A stretch of DNA of 64,000 bases from Desulfobacterales bacterium (GCA_024226555.1 JAAELO010000399.1:123079-187078), one strand, 5' to 3'; positions 19,819-29,054 are shown, counted from the stretch's first letter. Numbers and translations are program-made. Notes: generated by a model not told the origin, from the sequence alone.

Positions 19819-21175
19819 TAAAGCAGAAAAAAAAAATAAGAAGAAAGCCCTTAAGCAGGAAATTCTGGAAAAGGTTGGGGAGTATTACAGGTTAGTTTAT
19901 CGTGACGATGAAGAATTTATACCCGGCAAGTCAAGATTAAATTATGCAGGTCGTGTTTTTGATGAAAAAGAAATTATAAATCTGACAGATTCATCTCTTG
20001 AATTCTGGTTAACTTATGGCCGTTATTCTAAAGAGTTTGAAAAGAAATTATCCGATTTTCTTGGAGTTAAATATACTTTTCTTGTCAATTCCGGTTCTTC
20101 TGCTAATCTGCTCGCTTTTATGGCTTTAACATCACCATTGCTTGAAGATCGTCAGGTTAAAAGAGGAGATGAAGTTATTACTGTGGCCGCAGGTTTTCCT
20201 ACCACAGTAGCTCCAATTATACAGTATGGGGCAATACCAGTGTTTGTAGATGTGAATCTACAAACTTTTAATATTGATATAAACCAACTGGAAAAATCTG
20301 TTTCTTCAAAAACTAAAGCTGTAATGCTGGCCCATACACTTGGAAACCCCTTTGATATTAGTGCATTAAAAACATTCTGCCAAAAATATAACCTCTGGCT
20401 TATAGAGGATAACTGCGATGCTTTAGGTTCAAAATATGATGGTAAGTATACTGGAACTTTAGGTGATATAGGAACAAGTAGTTTTTATCCGCCTCATCAT
20501 ATGACTATGGGAGAGGGTGGAGCAACTTACACAGATAATAAATTATTGAAGAAAATTATGCTTTCCATGCGTGACTGGGGAAGAGACTGCTGGTGTGAAA
20601 GTGGTATTGATAATACTTGCGGATGTCGTTTCAATAAGCAGTATGGTACACTACCATTTGGGTATGATCATAAATATGTTTATTCTCATTTTGGATATAA
20701 CTTGAAAGCTACAGACATGCAGGCTGCAATAGGTTGTGCACAACTTGAGAAATTACCTGAATTTATTCAGAAACGAAAAAATAATTTCCAATTATTATAT
20801 AATGGGTTGGAAGATATGAAAGATTTTTTTTTACTCCCAAAAGCAACTTCAAAAAGCGATCCAAGTTGGTTTGGTTTTTGGCTTACTTTAAAAGATGGAG
20901 TATCATTTAAACGTAACGAGATAGTTAAATATCTTGAAGACAATAATATTCAGACACGAAATCTATTTGCTGGTAATATTACGCGTCATCCTTGCTTTTC
21001 TCAATTAGAATTATGTAAAGATTATCGAGTCATTGGAGAGTTGAAAAATACCGATAAAATCATGAACGATAGTTTTTGGGTTGGTGTATATCCAGGAATG
21101 ACAAGTGAAAAAAATAATTTTATTGTTAAAAGTATAATTGATTTTATTTCAAAATATAGAAAAGTTGACATTTAA
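19811..21175 (+). CDS. rfbH: CDP-4-keto-6-deoxy-D-glucose 3-dehydrase (E1)
   Basis: A PLP fold-type I enzyme in which the usual Schiff-base Lys is replaced by His: PPHHMTMGEGG, with His229-His230 counted from the chosen start. It also has the C-x-C-x7-C-x-C cluster ligands (Cys260, 262, 270, 272) that bind the 2Fe-2S centre of the PMP-dependent dehydrase E1. It removes the C3 hydroxyl to give CDP-3,6-dideoxy-4-ketoglucose. AGGA precedes the ATG at 19811; an in-frame ATG at 19796 adds five residues. The start overlaps rfbG. The E3-type reductase partner (RfbI/DdhD) is not seen in this window, so electrons must come from elsewhere. Confidence 0.95.
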   Translation: MDNKAEKKNKKKALKQEILEKVGEYYRLVYRDDEEFIPGKSRLNYAGRVFDEKEIINLTDSSLEFWLTYGRYSKEFEKKLSDFLGVKYTFLVNSGSSANLLAFMALTSPLLEDRQVKRGDEVITVAAGFPTTVAPIIQYGAIPVFVDVNLQTFNIDINQLEKSVSSKTKAVMLAHTLGNPFDISALKTFCQKYNLWLIEDNCDALGSKYDGKYTGTLGDIGTSSFYPPHHMTMGEGGATYTDNKLLKKIMLSMRDWGRDCWCESGIDNTCGCRFNKQYGTLPFGYDHKYVYSHFGYNLKATDMQAAIGCAQLEKLPEFIQKRKNNFQLLYNGLEDMKDFFLLPKATSKSDPSWFGFWLTLKDGVSFKRNEIVKYLEDNNIQTRNLFAGNITRHPCFSQLELCKDYRVIGELKNTDKIMNDSFWVGVYPGMTSEKNNFIVKSIIDFISKYRKVDI

Positions 21176-21283
21176 TATAGTTTTTTAATTTTTTTCAAAT
21201 GAACACTATTTTTCTGTAAAAAAAAAATAATTTTATTATTGTTTTATTTGCCCCCAATGTTGTTATAGCTGGATTAGAAACAG

Positions 21284-22159
21284 ATGCTAAAAAAAATAAA
21301 TGTAATGATTCTTGGAAGTGGAAATATTGGTACAGACCTTTTGGTTAAGGTTTTACGATCTCCATATATGAATTGCACGAGATTTATTGGAAGAAATTTT
21401 TCTTCTACCGGTATGAGGAAAGCAAGTACACTTGGTGTTGCGATTTCCGATCAAAGCATTAACGCAATAATCAACAATCCAGATTGTTGCGAACTTGTTT
21501 TTGATGCAACTTCAGCATCATATCATAAAAAGTATGCACCGATATTTAAGAGGATGGGAATTAAAGCAATAGATATGACACCATCTCAAGTTGGGAAAAT
21601 GTGCGTTCCAGCGATTAATACTATCGAGTGCTTAGGTTTTGATAATGTAAACATGATTACATGTGGCGGTCAGGCATCAATTCCAATAGCTTATGCCATA
21701 ACCCAGGTTCAACAAGATATTGAATATATTGAGGTTGTTTCAAGTATTTCCTCCAGAAGTGCAGGACCAGGAACAAGAGCAAATATTGATGAATACATTG
21801 AAAATACTGAAAGTGGTCTTAAAGAGATTACTGGGTGCAAAAATGTAAAAGCCATAATAAATCTTAACCCAGCAGTTCCATGTATTGATATGCAGGCTTC
21901 TGTATGTGTAAAAGTAAAAAAACCTGATATGAAAAATATTTCTAAATCTGTTTCTAATATTGCTGAAAAGATGAAAAAGTATGTACCTGGTTACAAAGTT
22001 ATTATTGATCCTGTTTATGAAAATGGGAGGATTATTGTTATGGTAAAAGTTAGAGGACTTGGAGATTTTCTTCCTCAATATGCCGGTAATCTAGATATTA
22101 TAAATTGTGCCGCTATATCTATTGCAGAAGAATATGCAAAGTTAAAACTTGAGAAATAA
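21284..22159 (+). CDS. Acetaldehyde dehydrogenase (CoA-acylating), MhpF/DmpF type
   Basis: MILGSGNIGTDLLVKVL is the N-terminal NAD loop, MITCGGQASIP carries the catalytic Cys (Cys127), and SSRSAGPGTRANIDEY and NPAVPCIDMQASV are conserved DmpF/MhpF blocks. 291 residues is slightly short of the usual 300-315. In aromatic degradation it is paired with 4-hydroxy-2-oxovalerate aldolase and converts acetaldehyde to acetyl-CoA; the reaction is reversible. Here no ring-cleavage genes are near; it sits directly after rfbFGH, so running toward acetaldehyde for sugar construction is the better reading. Confidence 0.9.
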   Translation: MLKKINVMILGSGNIGTDLLVKVLRSPYMNCTRFIGRNFSSTGMRKASTLGVAISDQSINAIINNPDCCELVFDATSASYHKKYAPIFKRMGIKAIDMTPSQVGKMCVPAINTIECLGFDNVNMITCGGQASIPIAYAITQVQQDIEYIEVVSSISSRSAGPGTRANIDEYIENTESGLKEITGCKNVKAIINLNPAVPCIDMQASVCVKVKKPDMKNISKSVSNIAEKMKKYVPGYKVIIDPVYENGRIIVMVKVRGLGDFLPQYAGNLDIINCAAISIAEEYAKLKLEK

Positions 22160-22171
22160 GTTGGAGTCTAC

Positions 22172-23191
22172 GTGAAAAAAATTATAATAAGTGACCCAAC
22201 TCTAAGAGATGGGAGTCATGCAATAAACCATCAACTTACAAAAGAACAAGTCTCAAAATATTGTTCAGCTATCGATAAATCAGGCGTTTCAATTGTAGAA
22301 GTTGGTCATGGTAATGGAATTGGAGCTTCATCTATTCAGGTTGGTTTAAGTAAGGAATTTGATATTGCTCTCCTTGAATCTGCAAGAGAAAATTTAAAAG
22401 AAGCAAAACTTTGTGTTCATTGTATACCTGGATTTGCAACGATAAAAAAAGATATAAAACCAGCACTTGATGCTGGAGTGGATATTGTACGGTGCGCATG
22501 TCACTGTACGGAAGCAGATATAACAAGAAATCACATCTCATATGTTAGGGAACAGGGATACCAGGCCTATGGAGTTCTGATGATGGCTCATATGGCTCCA
22601 ATTGATGTTCTAGTTGGAGAAGCAATAAAAATGGAATCTTATGGAGCTGAAGCTATAATAATAATGGATTCTGCAGGAGCTTTTCTACCTGATAAAGTAC
22701 AACAATTATTTACATCACTTTGTGATAATTTGAATGTCCATGTTGGTTACCATGGTCACAACAATCTAGGAATGGGTGTTGGAAACGCAATTATTGCAGC
22801 AAACTCCGGAGCAACAATTCTCGATGGATCTGCACGTTGTTTTGGTGCTGGAGCAGGTAATACTCAACTTGAAATCCTTGTACCAGTTCTGGAAAAGTTA
22901 GGATACACAACAGGAATAGATCTATATAAACTTCTCGATGCCGTTGATTTTATCTCAGAAGAGTTTAAGTCATCAATACCAACTGTTAATTCATTAAATA
23001 TTGTTAGCGGCCTTTCTGGTGTATTTTCTGGTTTTACAAAACATGTTCTAAGAATTTCAAAGGAGTATAATGTTGATCCAAGAGATGTCTTTTTTAGATT
23101 AGGTAAACGTGGAGTTGTCGCAGGTCAGGAAGATTTGATAATTGAAGAAGCGCATAATCTTAGTCAAGAAAAAATAGGAAAAGCAACATGA
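22172..23191 (+). CDS. 4-hydroxy-2-oxovalerate aldolase-like, MhpE/DmpG type
   Basis: IISDPTLRDGSHAINHQ is the metal- and substrate-binding N-terminus of HMG-CoA-lyase-like TIM barrels, and VGYHGHNNLGMGVGNA supplies the two metal-binding His; MDSAGAFLPD is the family D-S-A-G block. The C-terminal helical part matches the region that docks the partner dehydrogenase. GTG start follows GGAGT. The enzyme cleaves or forms 4-hydroxy-2-oxovalerate from pyruvate and acetaldehyde. Directly downstream of the acetaldehyde dehydrogenase, as in channelling pairs, and coupled (ATGA) to the next SDR gene. Confidence 0.9.
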   Translation: MKKIIISDPTLRDGSHAINHQLTKEQVSKYCSAIDKSGVSIVEVGHGNGIGASSIQVGLSKEFDIALLESARENLKEAKLCVHCIPGFATIKKDIKPALDAGVDIVRCACHCTEADITRNHISYVREQGYQAYGVLMMAHMAPIDVLVGEAIKMESYGAEAIIIMDSAGAFLPDKVQQLFTSLCDNLNVHVGYHGHNNLGMGVGNAIIAANSGATILDGSARCFGAGAGNTQLEILVPVLEKLGYTTGIDLYKLLDAVDFISEEFKSSIPTVNSLNIVSGLSGVFSGFTKHVLRISKEYNVDPRDVFFRLGKRGVVAGQEDLIIEEAHNLSQEKIGKAT

Positions 23192-24234
23192 ATTCCAAAC
23201 AAATTGATATGATTAGAGAAGATTGTTCTTTAGTTTTTAGTAACCCGGAAAAATTTGAATTATTAAAAAATGAATCAATACTTATTACAGGTGGTACTGG
23301 TTTTATGGGGTCATGGCTATGTGAGTCTATAAGCTACTTAAATGATGTTCATAATTATAGAACAAAGATTACTGTTGTTGCAAGAGACACTGACAAGTTT
23401 TATGAAGAAAAACCACATCTTGCAAAAAGAGATGATATTAGTTTAATAAATAAAGATGTACTCGATATTATAGAAATTCCAAACAATATCTCATTTGTAA
23501 TACATGCTGCAGGAACTCCCGATAACAGAGTTCATCTATCATATCCACTTGAAGTAATTAACACTATAGCAAAAGGTACAATGCGGGTTCTTGATGCATG
23601 CACAAGACTTCCAAATTTAAAAAAAGTAATAAATATAAGTTCAGGATTGGTATATGGAGCTCAACCTTCAGAAATTGAAAGAATCTCTGAAGATTTTATT
23701 AGTGGGCCAGATTCGGCAAAAAGTACATCTGCTTATGCTGAGGCTAAACGTATGGGTGAAACAATATCCAGTGTTTATATGGGACAATTTAGAATTCCCC
23801 TTATAAATTTACGACCATTTGCCTTTATTGGACCATACCAACTTATAGATAAACCCTGGGCTATAAATAACTTTATAAATGATGCAATAAATGGTGGACC
23901 AATAAAAATTCTTGGTAATGAAAAAACCATTAGAAGTTATATGTATCCGAGTGATATGGCCTATTGGATATTAACAGTACTTTGTCACGGTTCATCCGGA
24001 CTAATTTTGAATATTGGAAGTTCAGAAAGTTATTCTCTTTGGGAAGTTGCAAATATTATTAATAATAGTATTTCAAATGAAACCTTAACCATAACTTCAA
24101 CTCTTAATCGTAAAACAAACAACTCTATTTTTGTTCCTGATGTAGAAAAGGCAAAAAATGAGTTTGGACTTGTACTGACTGTTTCCTTGAAAAAAGCAAT
24201 AAACAGGACCTGTCGTTGGCTAACAATACGGTAA
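23188..24234 (+). CDS. NAD(P)-dependent SDR, sugar-nucleotide reductase/epimerase-like
   Basis: The 348-residue extended SDR has an unusual N-terminal extension of about 30 residues before ILITGGTGFMGSWLCE. NISSGLVYG gives the catalytic Ser region and AYAEAKRMGE the Tyr-Lys pair. RSYMYPSDMAYWIL is typical of nucleotide-sugar-binding epimerases. It overlaps the aldolase stop (ATGA). It is similar in length and layout to the SDR at 26906, and the two bracket the HpcH aldolase and ThDP enzyme. The likely role is reduction of a keto group on the CDP-linked intermediate, as YerF does in yersiniose synthesis. The specific step is not known. Confidence 0.75.
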   Translation: MNSKQIDMIREDCSLVFSNPEKFELLKNESILITGGTGFMGSWLCESISYLNDVHNYRTKITVVARDTDKFYEEKPHLAKRDDISLINKDVLDIIEIPNNISFVIHAAGTPDNRVHLSYPLEVINTIAKGTMRVLDACTRLPNLKKVINISSGLVYGAQPSEIERISEDFISGPDSAKSTSAYAEAKRMGETISSVYMGQFRIPLINLRPFAFIGPYQLIDKPWAINNFINDAINGGPIKILGNEKTIRSYMYPSDMAYWILTVLCHGSSGLILNIGSSESYSLWEVANIINNSISNETLTITSTLNRKTNNSIFVPDVEKAKNEFGLVLTVSLKKAINRTCRWLTIR

Positions 24235-24288
24235 ATACATTTGATATAGATATTAGAAAATCCAAAAAATAAAGATTGTTAGGATATT

Positions 24289-25032
24289 ATGATAAAAGAT
24301 ATGTTAAAAAATGGGAAAAGAATTATTGGAACATGGTGTGAAATACCATCAGCAATGGTTATTAATGTAATCTCAAAAGCAGGTATGGATTTTGTCATAA
24401 TTGATATGGAACATGGTGTAATGGATTACAAAATTGCTCAGGAAATGGTTATGGCTGCAGAGGCTGAAGATTGTGAGGCCATTATACGTGTTCCTGAAAA
24501 CAATGAATCTTCAATACTTCGGGCTCTTGATACAGGTTCATCTGGTATTATTGTGCCCCATGTAAGTTCAAAAGAAGATGTTGATAATATAGTAATGTAC
24601 AGCAAGTTCTGCCCAGAAGGTAACCGTGGATATAATCCATATATTCGTTCAGGAGATTATCATGGAGGAAATAATGATTATTTTGAAGGTCAGAATAAGA
24701 AAATTATTATCGCAATAATTATTGAAGGTAAAGAAGGTTTAGAAAACCTTGATGAAATTCTTTTAAATAAGCATATAGATGTTGTGTATATAGGAACATA
24801 TGATTTATCAATTTCATTGGGTGTACCAGGTGAAGTAAAAAATAAAAAAGTCATTAACACTTTGGTAGAAGTAGTAAAAAAAATTAATGACAAAGGAAAG
24901 GCAGCTGGTTGTATGGTACATACATCAGATGATTTGAATGATTTTAAAAATATGGGTATTAATTTTATAACCTTCAAAACAGATACAGCCATTATTTATG
25001 ATTCATTTAAAAAAATGAAAAAGGAGTTATAA
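24289..25032 (+). CDS. HpcH/HpaI-family pyruvate aldolase
   Basis: 247 residues. GTWCEIPSAMVINVI, FVIIDMEHGVMD (catalytic His and metal-site region), IIRVPENNES, GIIVPHVSSKED and IIIEGKEGLENLDEI (metal-binding Glu) give the class II HpcH/citrate-lyase-beta fold. Family members join or split pyruvate (or oxaloacetate) and an aldehyde to give 4-hydroxy-2-oxo acids. This is a second pyruvate aldolase in the cluster beside the MhpE-like one, which hints at two carbon-carbon bond-forming steps or a backup donor route. It is followed after three bases by the ThDP enzyme. Confidence 0.85.
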   Translation: MIKDMLKNGKRIIGTWCEIPSAMVINVISKAGMDFVIIDMEHGVMDYKIAQEMVMAAEAEDCEAIIRVPENNESSILRALDTGSSGIIVPHVSSKEDVDNIVMYSKFCPEGNRGYNPYIRSGDYHGGNNDYFEGQNKKIIIAIIIEGKEGLENLDEILLNKHIDVVYIGTYDLSISLGVPGEVKNKKVINTLVEVVKKINDKGKAAGCMVHTSDDLNDFKNMGINFITFKTDTAIIYDSFKKMKKEL

Positions 25033-25035
25033 TTT

Positions 25036-26847
25036 ATGATTAAATTAGCAGATTATATATTTCAATATTTAGAGGAATTTGGAATAAAAAATGTATTTTT
25101 AGTTAGCGGTGGGTCTGCAATGCATCTTAACAATGCTCTCGGAAAGTATAAAAAAATAAAATACACAGCATGTCATCATGAACAATCTTGTGCAATGGCT
25201 GCAGAAGCATACGCAAAATTTACCAATAATATTGGTGTAGCATTAGTGACCAGTGGACCAGGAGCGACAAATGCAGTTACAGGGGTTGCAGGTGCATTTA
25301 TAGATTCAGTTCCATGTTTAATAATTTCAGGCCAGTCAAAAAAGGAACAAACAACTTACAATGCAAATATCACAGGATTAAGACAGTTAGGTGTTCAGGA
25401 AATAAATATCATTCCTATTGTAAAGTCTATCACTAAATATGCGGTTATGATTAACGAACCTGAAAAAATTAAATATCATCTTGAAAAAGCATTATATTTA
25501 GCTAAATCCGGACGTCCTGGTCCTGTTTGGCTTGATGTTCCTCTTGATATTCAAGGTCAAATAATTAATGAAGATTTGTTGGAGGGATTTCAGCCCGATG
25601 AAATTGTTTCTGACTATAAAAAAGAGCCAGAAATTAGTGAATTAAAAAATCTAACCCATTTATTTAAAAAGTCAAAACGTCCTGTTGTTATTGCTGGTCA
25701 TGGAATAAAGCTTGCTGGTGCCATTGAAAAATTAGATGAATTTGTAAAAAAATATAATTTACCAGTAGTTACTCCCTTTTTAGGTATCGATACGATAAAT
25801 AGTGATAGTGAAAATTATATAGGTAGAATTGGAACAAAGGGTACAAGAGCAGGTAATTTTGCATTACAGAACGCAGATCTTGTTTTAAGTATTGGTAGTC
25901 GTTTATGTGTTTCAAGTACTGGACATGAATTTAATCTTTTTTCAAGAGAAGCAAAAATAATTGTTGTTGATATAGACCCAACTGAACATACAAAAGAAAC
26001 AATTAAAATTGATAAATTTATTAATGCAGATGCTTTATTATTTATTAATGGTGTATTTGCATTAATGTCACAAAGCAATGTGATTATAAATAGTAAATGG
26101 CTTGATCAATGTAATAAGTGGAAAGCTAAATATCCTGTATGTTTAAAAGAATATAAAGAAGAAAAAAAAGGTGTAAATTACTATTATTTAGTCGATGAAG
26201 TGTCAAAGAAAACTGATGCCAATATGCCTATAATATCAGATGCAGGTTCTTCTTTTTATGTAACAGCACAAGCTGTAAATATAAAAAAGGAACAACATTT
26301 AATTACATCGGGCGGCCTTGCTACTATGGGTTTTAACCTACCTGCAGCTATTGGTATAAGTGTTGCAAATGAAAATAATTCCGTTGTGGTCTTTACAGGG
26401 GAAGGGTCACTTCAGATGAATATTCAAGAATTACAGACAATAATACACAGTAATTTGCCTGTAAAAATTTTTGTAGTCAATAATAACGGATATTATTCTA
26501 TTAGGAAAACCCAGGAACGTTTTTTTGATAGCAATTTTGTTGGTGAAGGGATTGAGTCTGGGTTATCATTTCCAAATTTAAAGGAAGTATCAAAAGCCTA
26601 TGGAATTGAATATTTTAAAGTATGCAACAACCAAGAGTTAAATAATATAATTGATAAAATTCTAATAAGTAAAGATCCTGTTATATGTGAAGTTATTAAT
26701 GTTGATAATCAATTGATAATTCCCACAGTTAGTTCAGAGGTGAAAAAAAATGGATCTATAGTTTCAAAACCATTGGAAGATATGTTCCCTTTTCTTAGCA
26801 GAGATGAATTTTTAAATGAAATGATTGTGAAAGAAGTTGGTGAGTAA
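25036..26847 (+). CDS. ThDP-dependent acetolactate-synthase-like enzyme (YerE-like)
   Basis: 603 residues with the three domains of the POX/ALS family. The N-terminal Pyr domain has the catalytic Glu (Glu49, in CHHEQSCAMAAEAYAK) and SGPGATNAVTGVAGAF; the middle domain has the cofactor-like LVLSIGSRL; the C-terminal PP domain has GEGSLQMNIQELQT then VVNNNGYYSI, the ThDP/Mg motif (here G-E-G rather than G-D-G). Strong AAGGAG ribosome binding site. In a sugar cluster such enzymes (YerE precedent) decarboxylate a 2-keto acid and add the acyl group to the C4 ketone of CDP-3,6-dideoxy-4-ketoglucose. A housekeeping IlvB role is unlikely because no small subunit or ilv gene is near. Confidence 0.85.
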   Translation: MIKLADYIFQYLEEFGIKNVFLVSGGSAMHLNNALGKYKKIKYTACHHEQSCAMAAEAYAKFTNNIGVALVTSGPGATNAVTGVAGAFIDSVPCLIISGQSKKEQTTYNANITGLRQLGVQEINIIPIVKSITKYAVMINEPEKIKYHLEKALYLAKSGRPGPVWLDVPLDIQGQIINEDLLEGFQPDEIVSDYKKEPEISELKNLTHLFKKSKRPVVIAGHGIKLAGAIEKLDEFVKKYNLPVVTPFLGIDTINSDSENYIGRIGTKGTRAGNFALQNADLVLSIGSRLCVSSTGHEFNLFSREAKIIVVDIDPTEHTKETIKIDKFINADALLFINGVFALMSQSNVIINSKWLDQCNKWKAKYPVCLKEYKEEKKGVNYYYLVDEVSKKTDANMPIISDAGSSFYVTAQAVNIKKEQHLITSGGLATMGFNLPAAIGISVANENNSVVVFTGEGSLQMNIQELQTIIHSNLPVKIFVVNNNGYYSIRKTQERFFDSNFVGEGIESGLSFPNLKEVSKAYGIEYFKVCNNQELNNIIDKILISKDPVICEVINVDNQLIIPTVSSEVKKNGSIVSKPLEDMFPFLSRDEFLNEMIVKEVGE

Positions 26848-26905
26848 TATCTTTTTAAAAGATAAGTAAAAATCGAAATATTGAAAGAATTTTAGAATAA
26901 TATTT

Positions 26906-27976
26906 ATGAATATAAAAGATTACAAATTAGATCTAACTCAAGATTTAGACCATATTTTTCAACATACAGAGAACTTATGGGAAGAGTTGAGAGGTAAAAA
27001 ATTATTTGTTACAGGGGGAACAGGCTTCTTTGGAAAATGGTTATTGGAGAGTTTTTTATGGGTTAATAAAAAACTTGAATTAAATGCTCAGATGCATGTC
27101 TTGAGCAGAGATCCTGAATCTTTCAAAACAAATTGTTTACATTTAGCCAATAAATCCGAAATTAAGTATCATCAGGGAGATGTACGTAATTTCGATTTTC
27201 CAGACGGTAAATTTGATTATATTATTCATGCTGCAACATCAGCCAGTGCAAAATTAAATTCAGAAAACCCTCTGCTAATGTTTAATACAATAGTAGAGGG
27301 AACAAGGCATATACTTGATTTTGCAGTTCATTGTAATGCACAAAAATTCCTTTTAACCAGTTCTGGAGCTGTTTATGGAGAACAACATGAATTAAAAAAT
27401 GTTTCAGAAAATCATTGTGGTGCTCCCGATCCTATTGGTTCGAATTCTGCATATGGAGTTGGTAAACGTGCATCTGAATTTCTATGTGGTGCTTACTCAC
27501 AAAAGTATGGAATAGAAATGAAAATTGCCCGTTGCTTCACATTTGTAGGCCCTTATCTTCCATTGGATATTCATTACGCCATAGGAAATTTTATTAGGGA
27601 TGGATTAAATAATAAAACAATTAAGGTAAATGGAGATGGTACACCGTATCGTTCCTATCTATATGCTGCAGATCTTGCAATATGGCTTTGGACAATTTTG
27701 TTTAAGGGTAAATCAATGAGAACATATAATGTTGGTTCAGAAGAGGCTATAACTATTTCAGGGCTTGCAAATATTGTTGTGAAATGTTTTAAAAAAACAC
27801 TTCAAGTAAAAATCGCCGAAACTCCTGAACCCGGAAGTATTACCAATAGATATGTACCGTCTACAAAAAGAGCTCGTGAGGAGTGTAATCTACATCAGAC
27901 AATTTCTCTGAGAGAAGCTATAGAAAGAACAATTAAAATACATTCAATTATCTCTGAAAATGAGTCAATTATATAA
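26906..27976 (+). CDS. NAD(P)-dependent SDR, sugar-nucleotide reductase/epimerase-like
   Basis: 356 residues. The NAD loop LFVTGGTGFFGKWLLESF comes after an unusually long lead-in of about 33 residues, the same feature as in the SDR at 23188. TSSGAVYGEQ and AYGVGKRASEF supply Ser and Tyr-Lys; RSYLYAADLAIWLWTIL is the nucleotide-sugar segment, and SITNRYVPSTKRAREE is typical of dTDP/CDP-sugar epimerases. Likely reduces a keto group left after C-C bond formation on the CDP sugar, or one of two stereochemical steps shared with its relative. The stop overlaps the downstream GT2 start by 17 bases. Confidence 0.75.
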   Translation: MNIKDYKLDLTQDLDHIFQHTENLWEELRGKKLFVTGGTGFFGKWLLESFLWVNKKLELNAQMHVLSRDPESFKTNCLHLANKSEIKYHQGDVRNFDFPDGKFDYIIHAATSASAKLNSENPLLMFNTIVEGTRHILDFAVHCNAQKFLLTSSGAVYGEQHELKNVSENHCGAPDPIGSNSAYGVGKRASEFLCGAYSQKYGIEMKIARCFTFVGPYLPLDIHYAIGNFIRDGLNNKTIKVNGDGTPYRSYLYAADLAIWLWTILFKGKSMRTYNVGSEEAITISGLANIVVKCFKKTLQVKIAETPEPGSITNRYVPSTKRAREECNLHQTISLREAIERTIKIHSIISENESII

Positions 27977-29054
27977 AAAACTTGATAAAAAAGTGAGACT
28001 ATTATTGAAAACACCACATGTAACAGTATGTGTACCAGCATACAATGCTTCTAGAACGATCAGTAGAACAATTGATTCAATTCTAGCACAAGATTATCCT
28101 AACTTTGATGTTCTTGTTTGTGATAATTCATCATCTGATGATACAAAAAAAATTGTTAAAGCATATGAAGAAATGGGAATTAAATATGTACTAAATCCTG
28201 TATATGCAACATTGGGAGAGAGTAATTGGAATTATGTACTTTCTAAGGCTGAAGGACCATTAATAGCATTGTATCACGCTGACGATATCTACACACCAAC
28301 TATGTTGAGAAAACAAGTAGAGTTTTTGCAGGCTAATGAAAATGTAAGTTCTGTTTTTACAATGTCACAAACAATTGATGATCATGATAAACCAATACGC
28401 CTTGGAAATTTTGAGTTACCTAAAGAGTATAAAAGTAAGCAAATCTTTTCATTTCAGGAATTATTTAATGCAGTTCTAAAATATGGCACCATTACTATGG
28501 TTCCAACAATGTTGACCAGAAAAAATGTTATTACTAAGGTTGGTGATTTTAACTGGAAAAAATTCCACAGCGCTGCTGATATAGATCTTTATTTAAGAAT
28601 GGCTAAAAAATGGCCAATTGGTATTATAGATGAACAATTACATTTATATCGCTTATCAGCACAGCAAGGCACAGCACTTATTAATAAATCCAGGACACAT
28701 TTAGCTCATTTTTTTAATGTTATAGACAACTATCTTTCTTTGAATGAAGTTCGCAAGTTTGTAAATAAAGACTCATTAAAAATATATACGATGTATCGTA
28801 GTGCTGATCAAGTATATTGCGCGATAAATTATGTTCTTGTGGAGAAAGAAACAGAAGCTCTTAAGCTTTTGGATGATGCAATTTCTTACAAGGTTTTTTT
28901 CACTGCTATTAATAAACCACGCCAATTTATACAGATTTTTTTTGGTGTAATTTTAAAAATTGGAATTAAAATAGGTATAGGGGCAAAAATATCACAAATT
29001 GGAATTTTAGCATATACTCGTTATCAAAATATGCGCAGGAAACCAATTAAATGA
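27960..29054 (+). CDS. Glycosyltransferase, GT2
   Basis: VTVCVPAYNASRTISRTID is the GT-A nucleotide-binding strand; VCDNSSSDDTKK and ALYHADDIYTP (a DD metal site near residue 103) follow, and SAADIDLYLRMAK is the acceptor-side acidic block near 200. The C-terminus ends with a hydrophobic Ile/Gly-rich helix (about residues 322-342) that may be membrane-associated. The ATG overlaps the upstream SDR. Being physically joined to the CDP-sugar module, it is a reasonable candidate for the transferase of that module's product, though nothing in the sequence proves it. Confidence 0.85.
   Translation: MSQLYKKLDKKVRLLLKTPHVTVCVPAYNASRTISRTIDSILAQDYPNFDVLVCDNSSSDDTKKIVKAYEEMGIKYVLNPVYATLGESNWNYVLSKAEGPLIALYHADDIYTPTMLRKQVEFLQANENVSSVFTMSQTIDDHDKPIRLGNFELPKEYKSKQIFSFQELFNAVLKYGTITMVPTMLTRKNVITKVGDFNWKKFHSAADIDLYLRMAKKWPIGIIDEQLHLYRLSAQQGTALINKSRTHLAHFFNVIDNYLSLNEVRKFVNKDSLKIYTMYRSADQVYCAINYVLVEKETEALKLLDDAISYKVFFTAINKPRQFIQIFFGVILKIGIKIGIGAKISQIGILAYTRYQNMRRKPIK

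Noticed and set aside
21284..23191. Aromatic meta-cleavage degradation operon
   Set aside because: Only the last two enzymes are present, with no dioxygenase, hydrolase or hydratase, and they lie within a sugar-nucleotide operon.
25036..26847. Housekeeping acetolactate synthase large subunit
   Set aside because: No ilvN or other branched-chain genes nearby; the gene is embedded between an aldolase and a sugar SDR.
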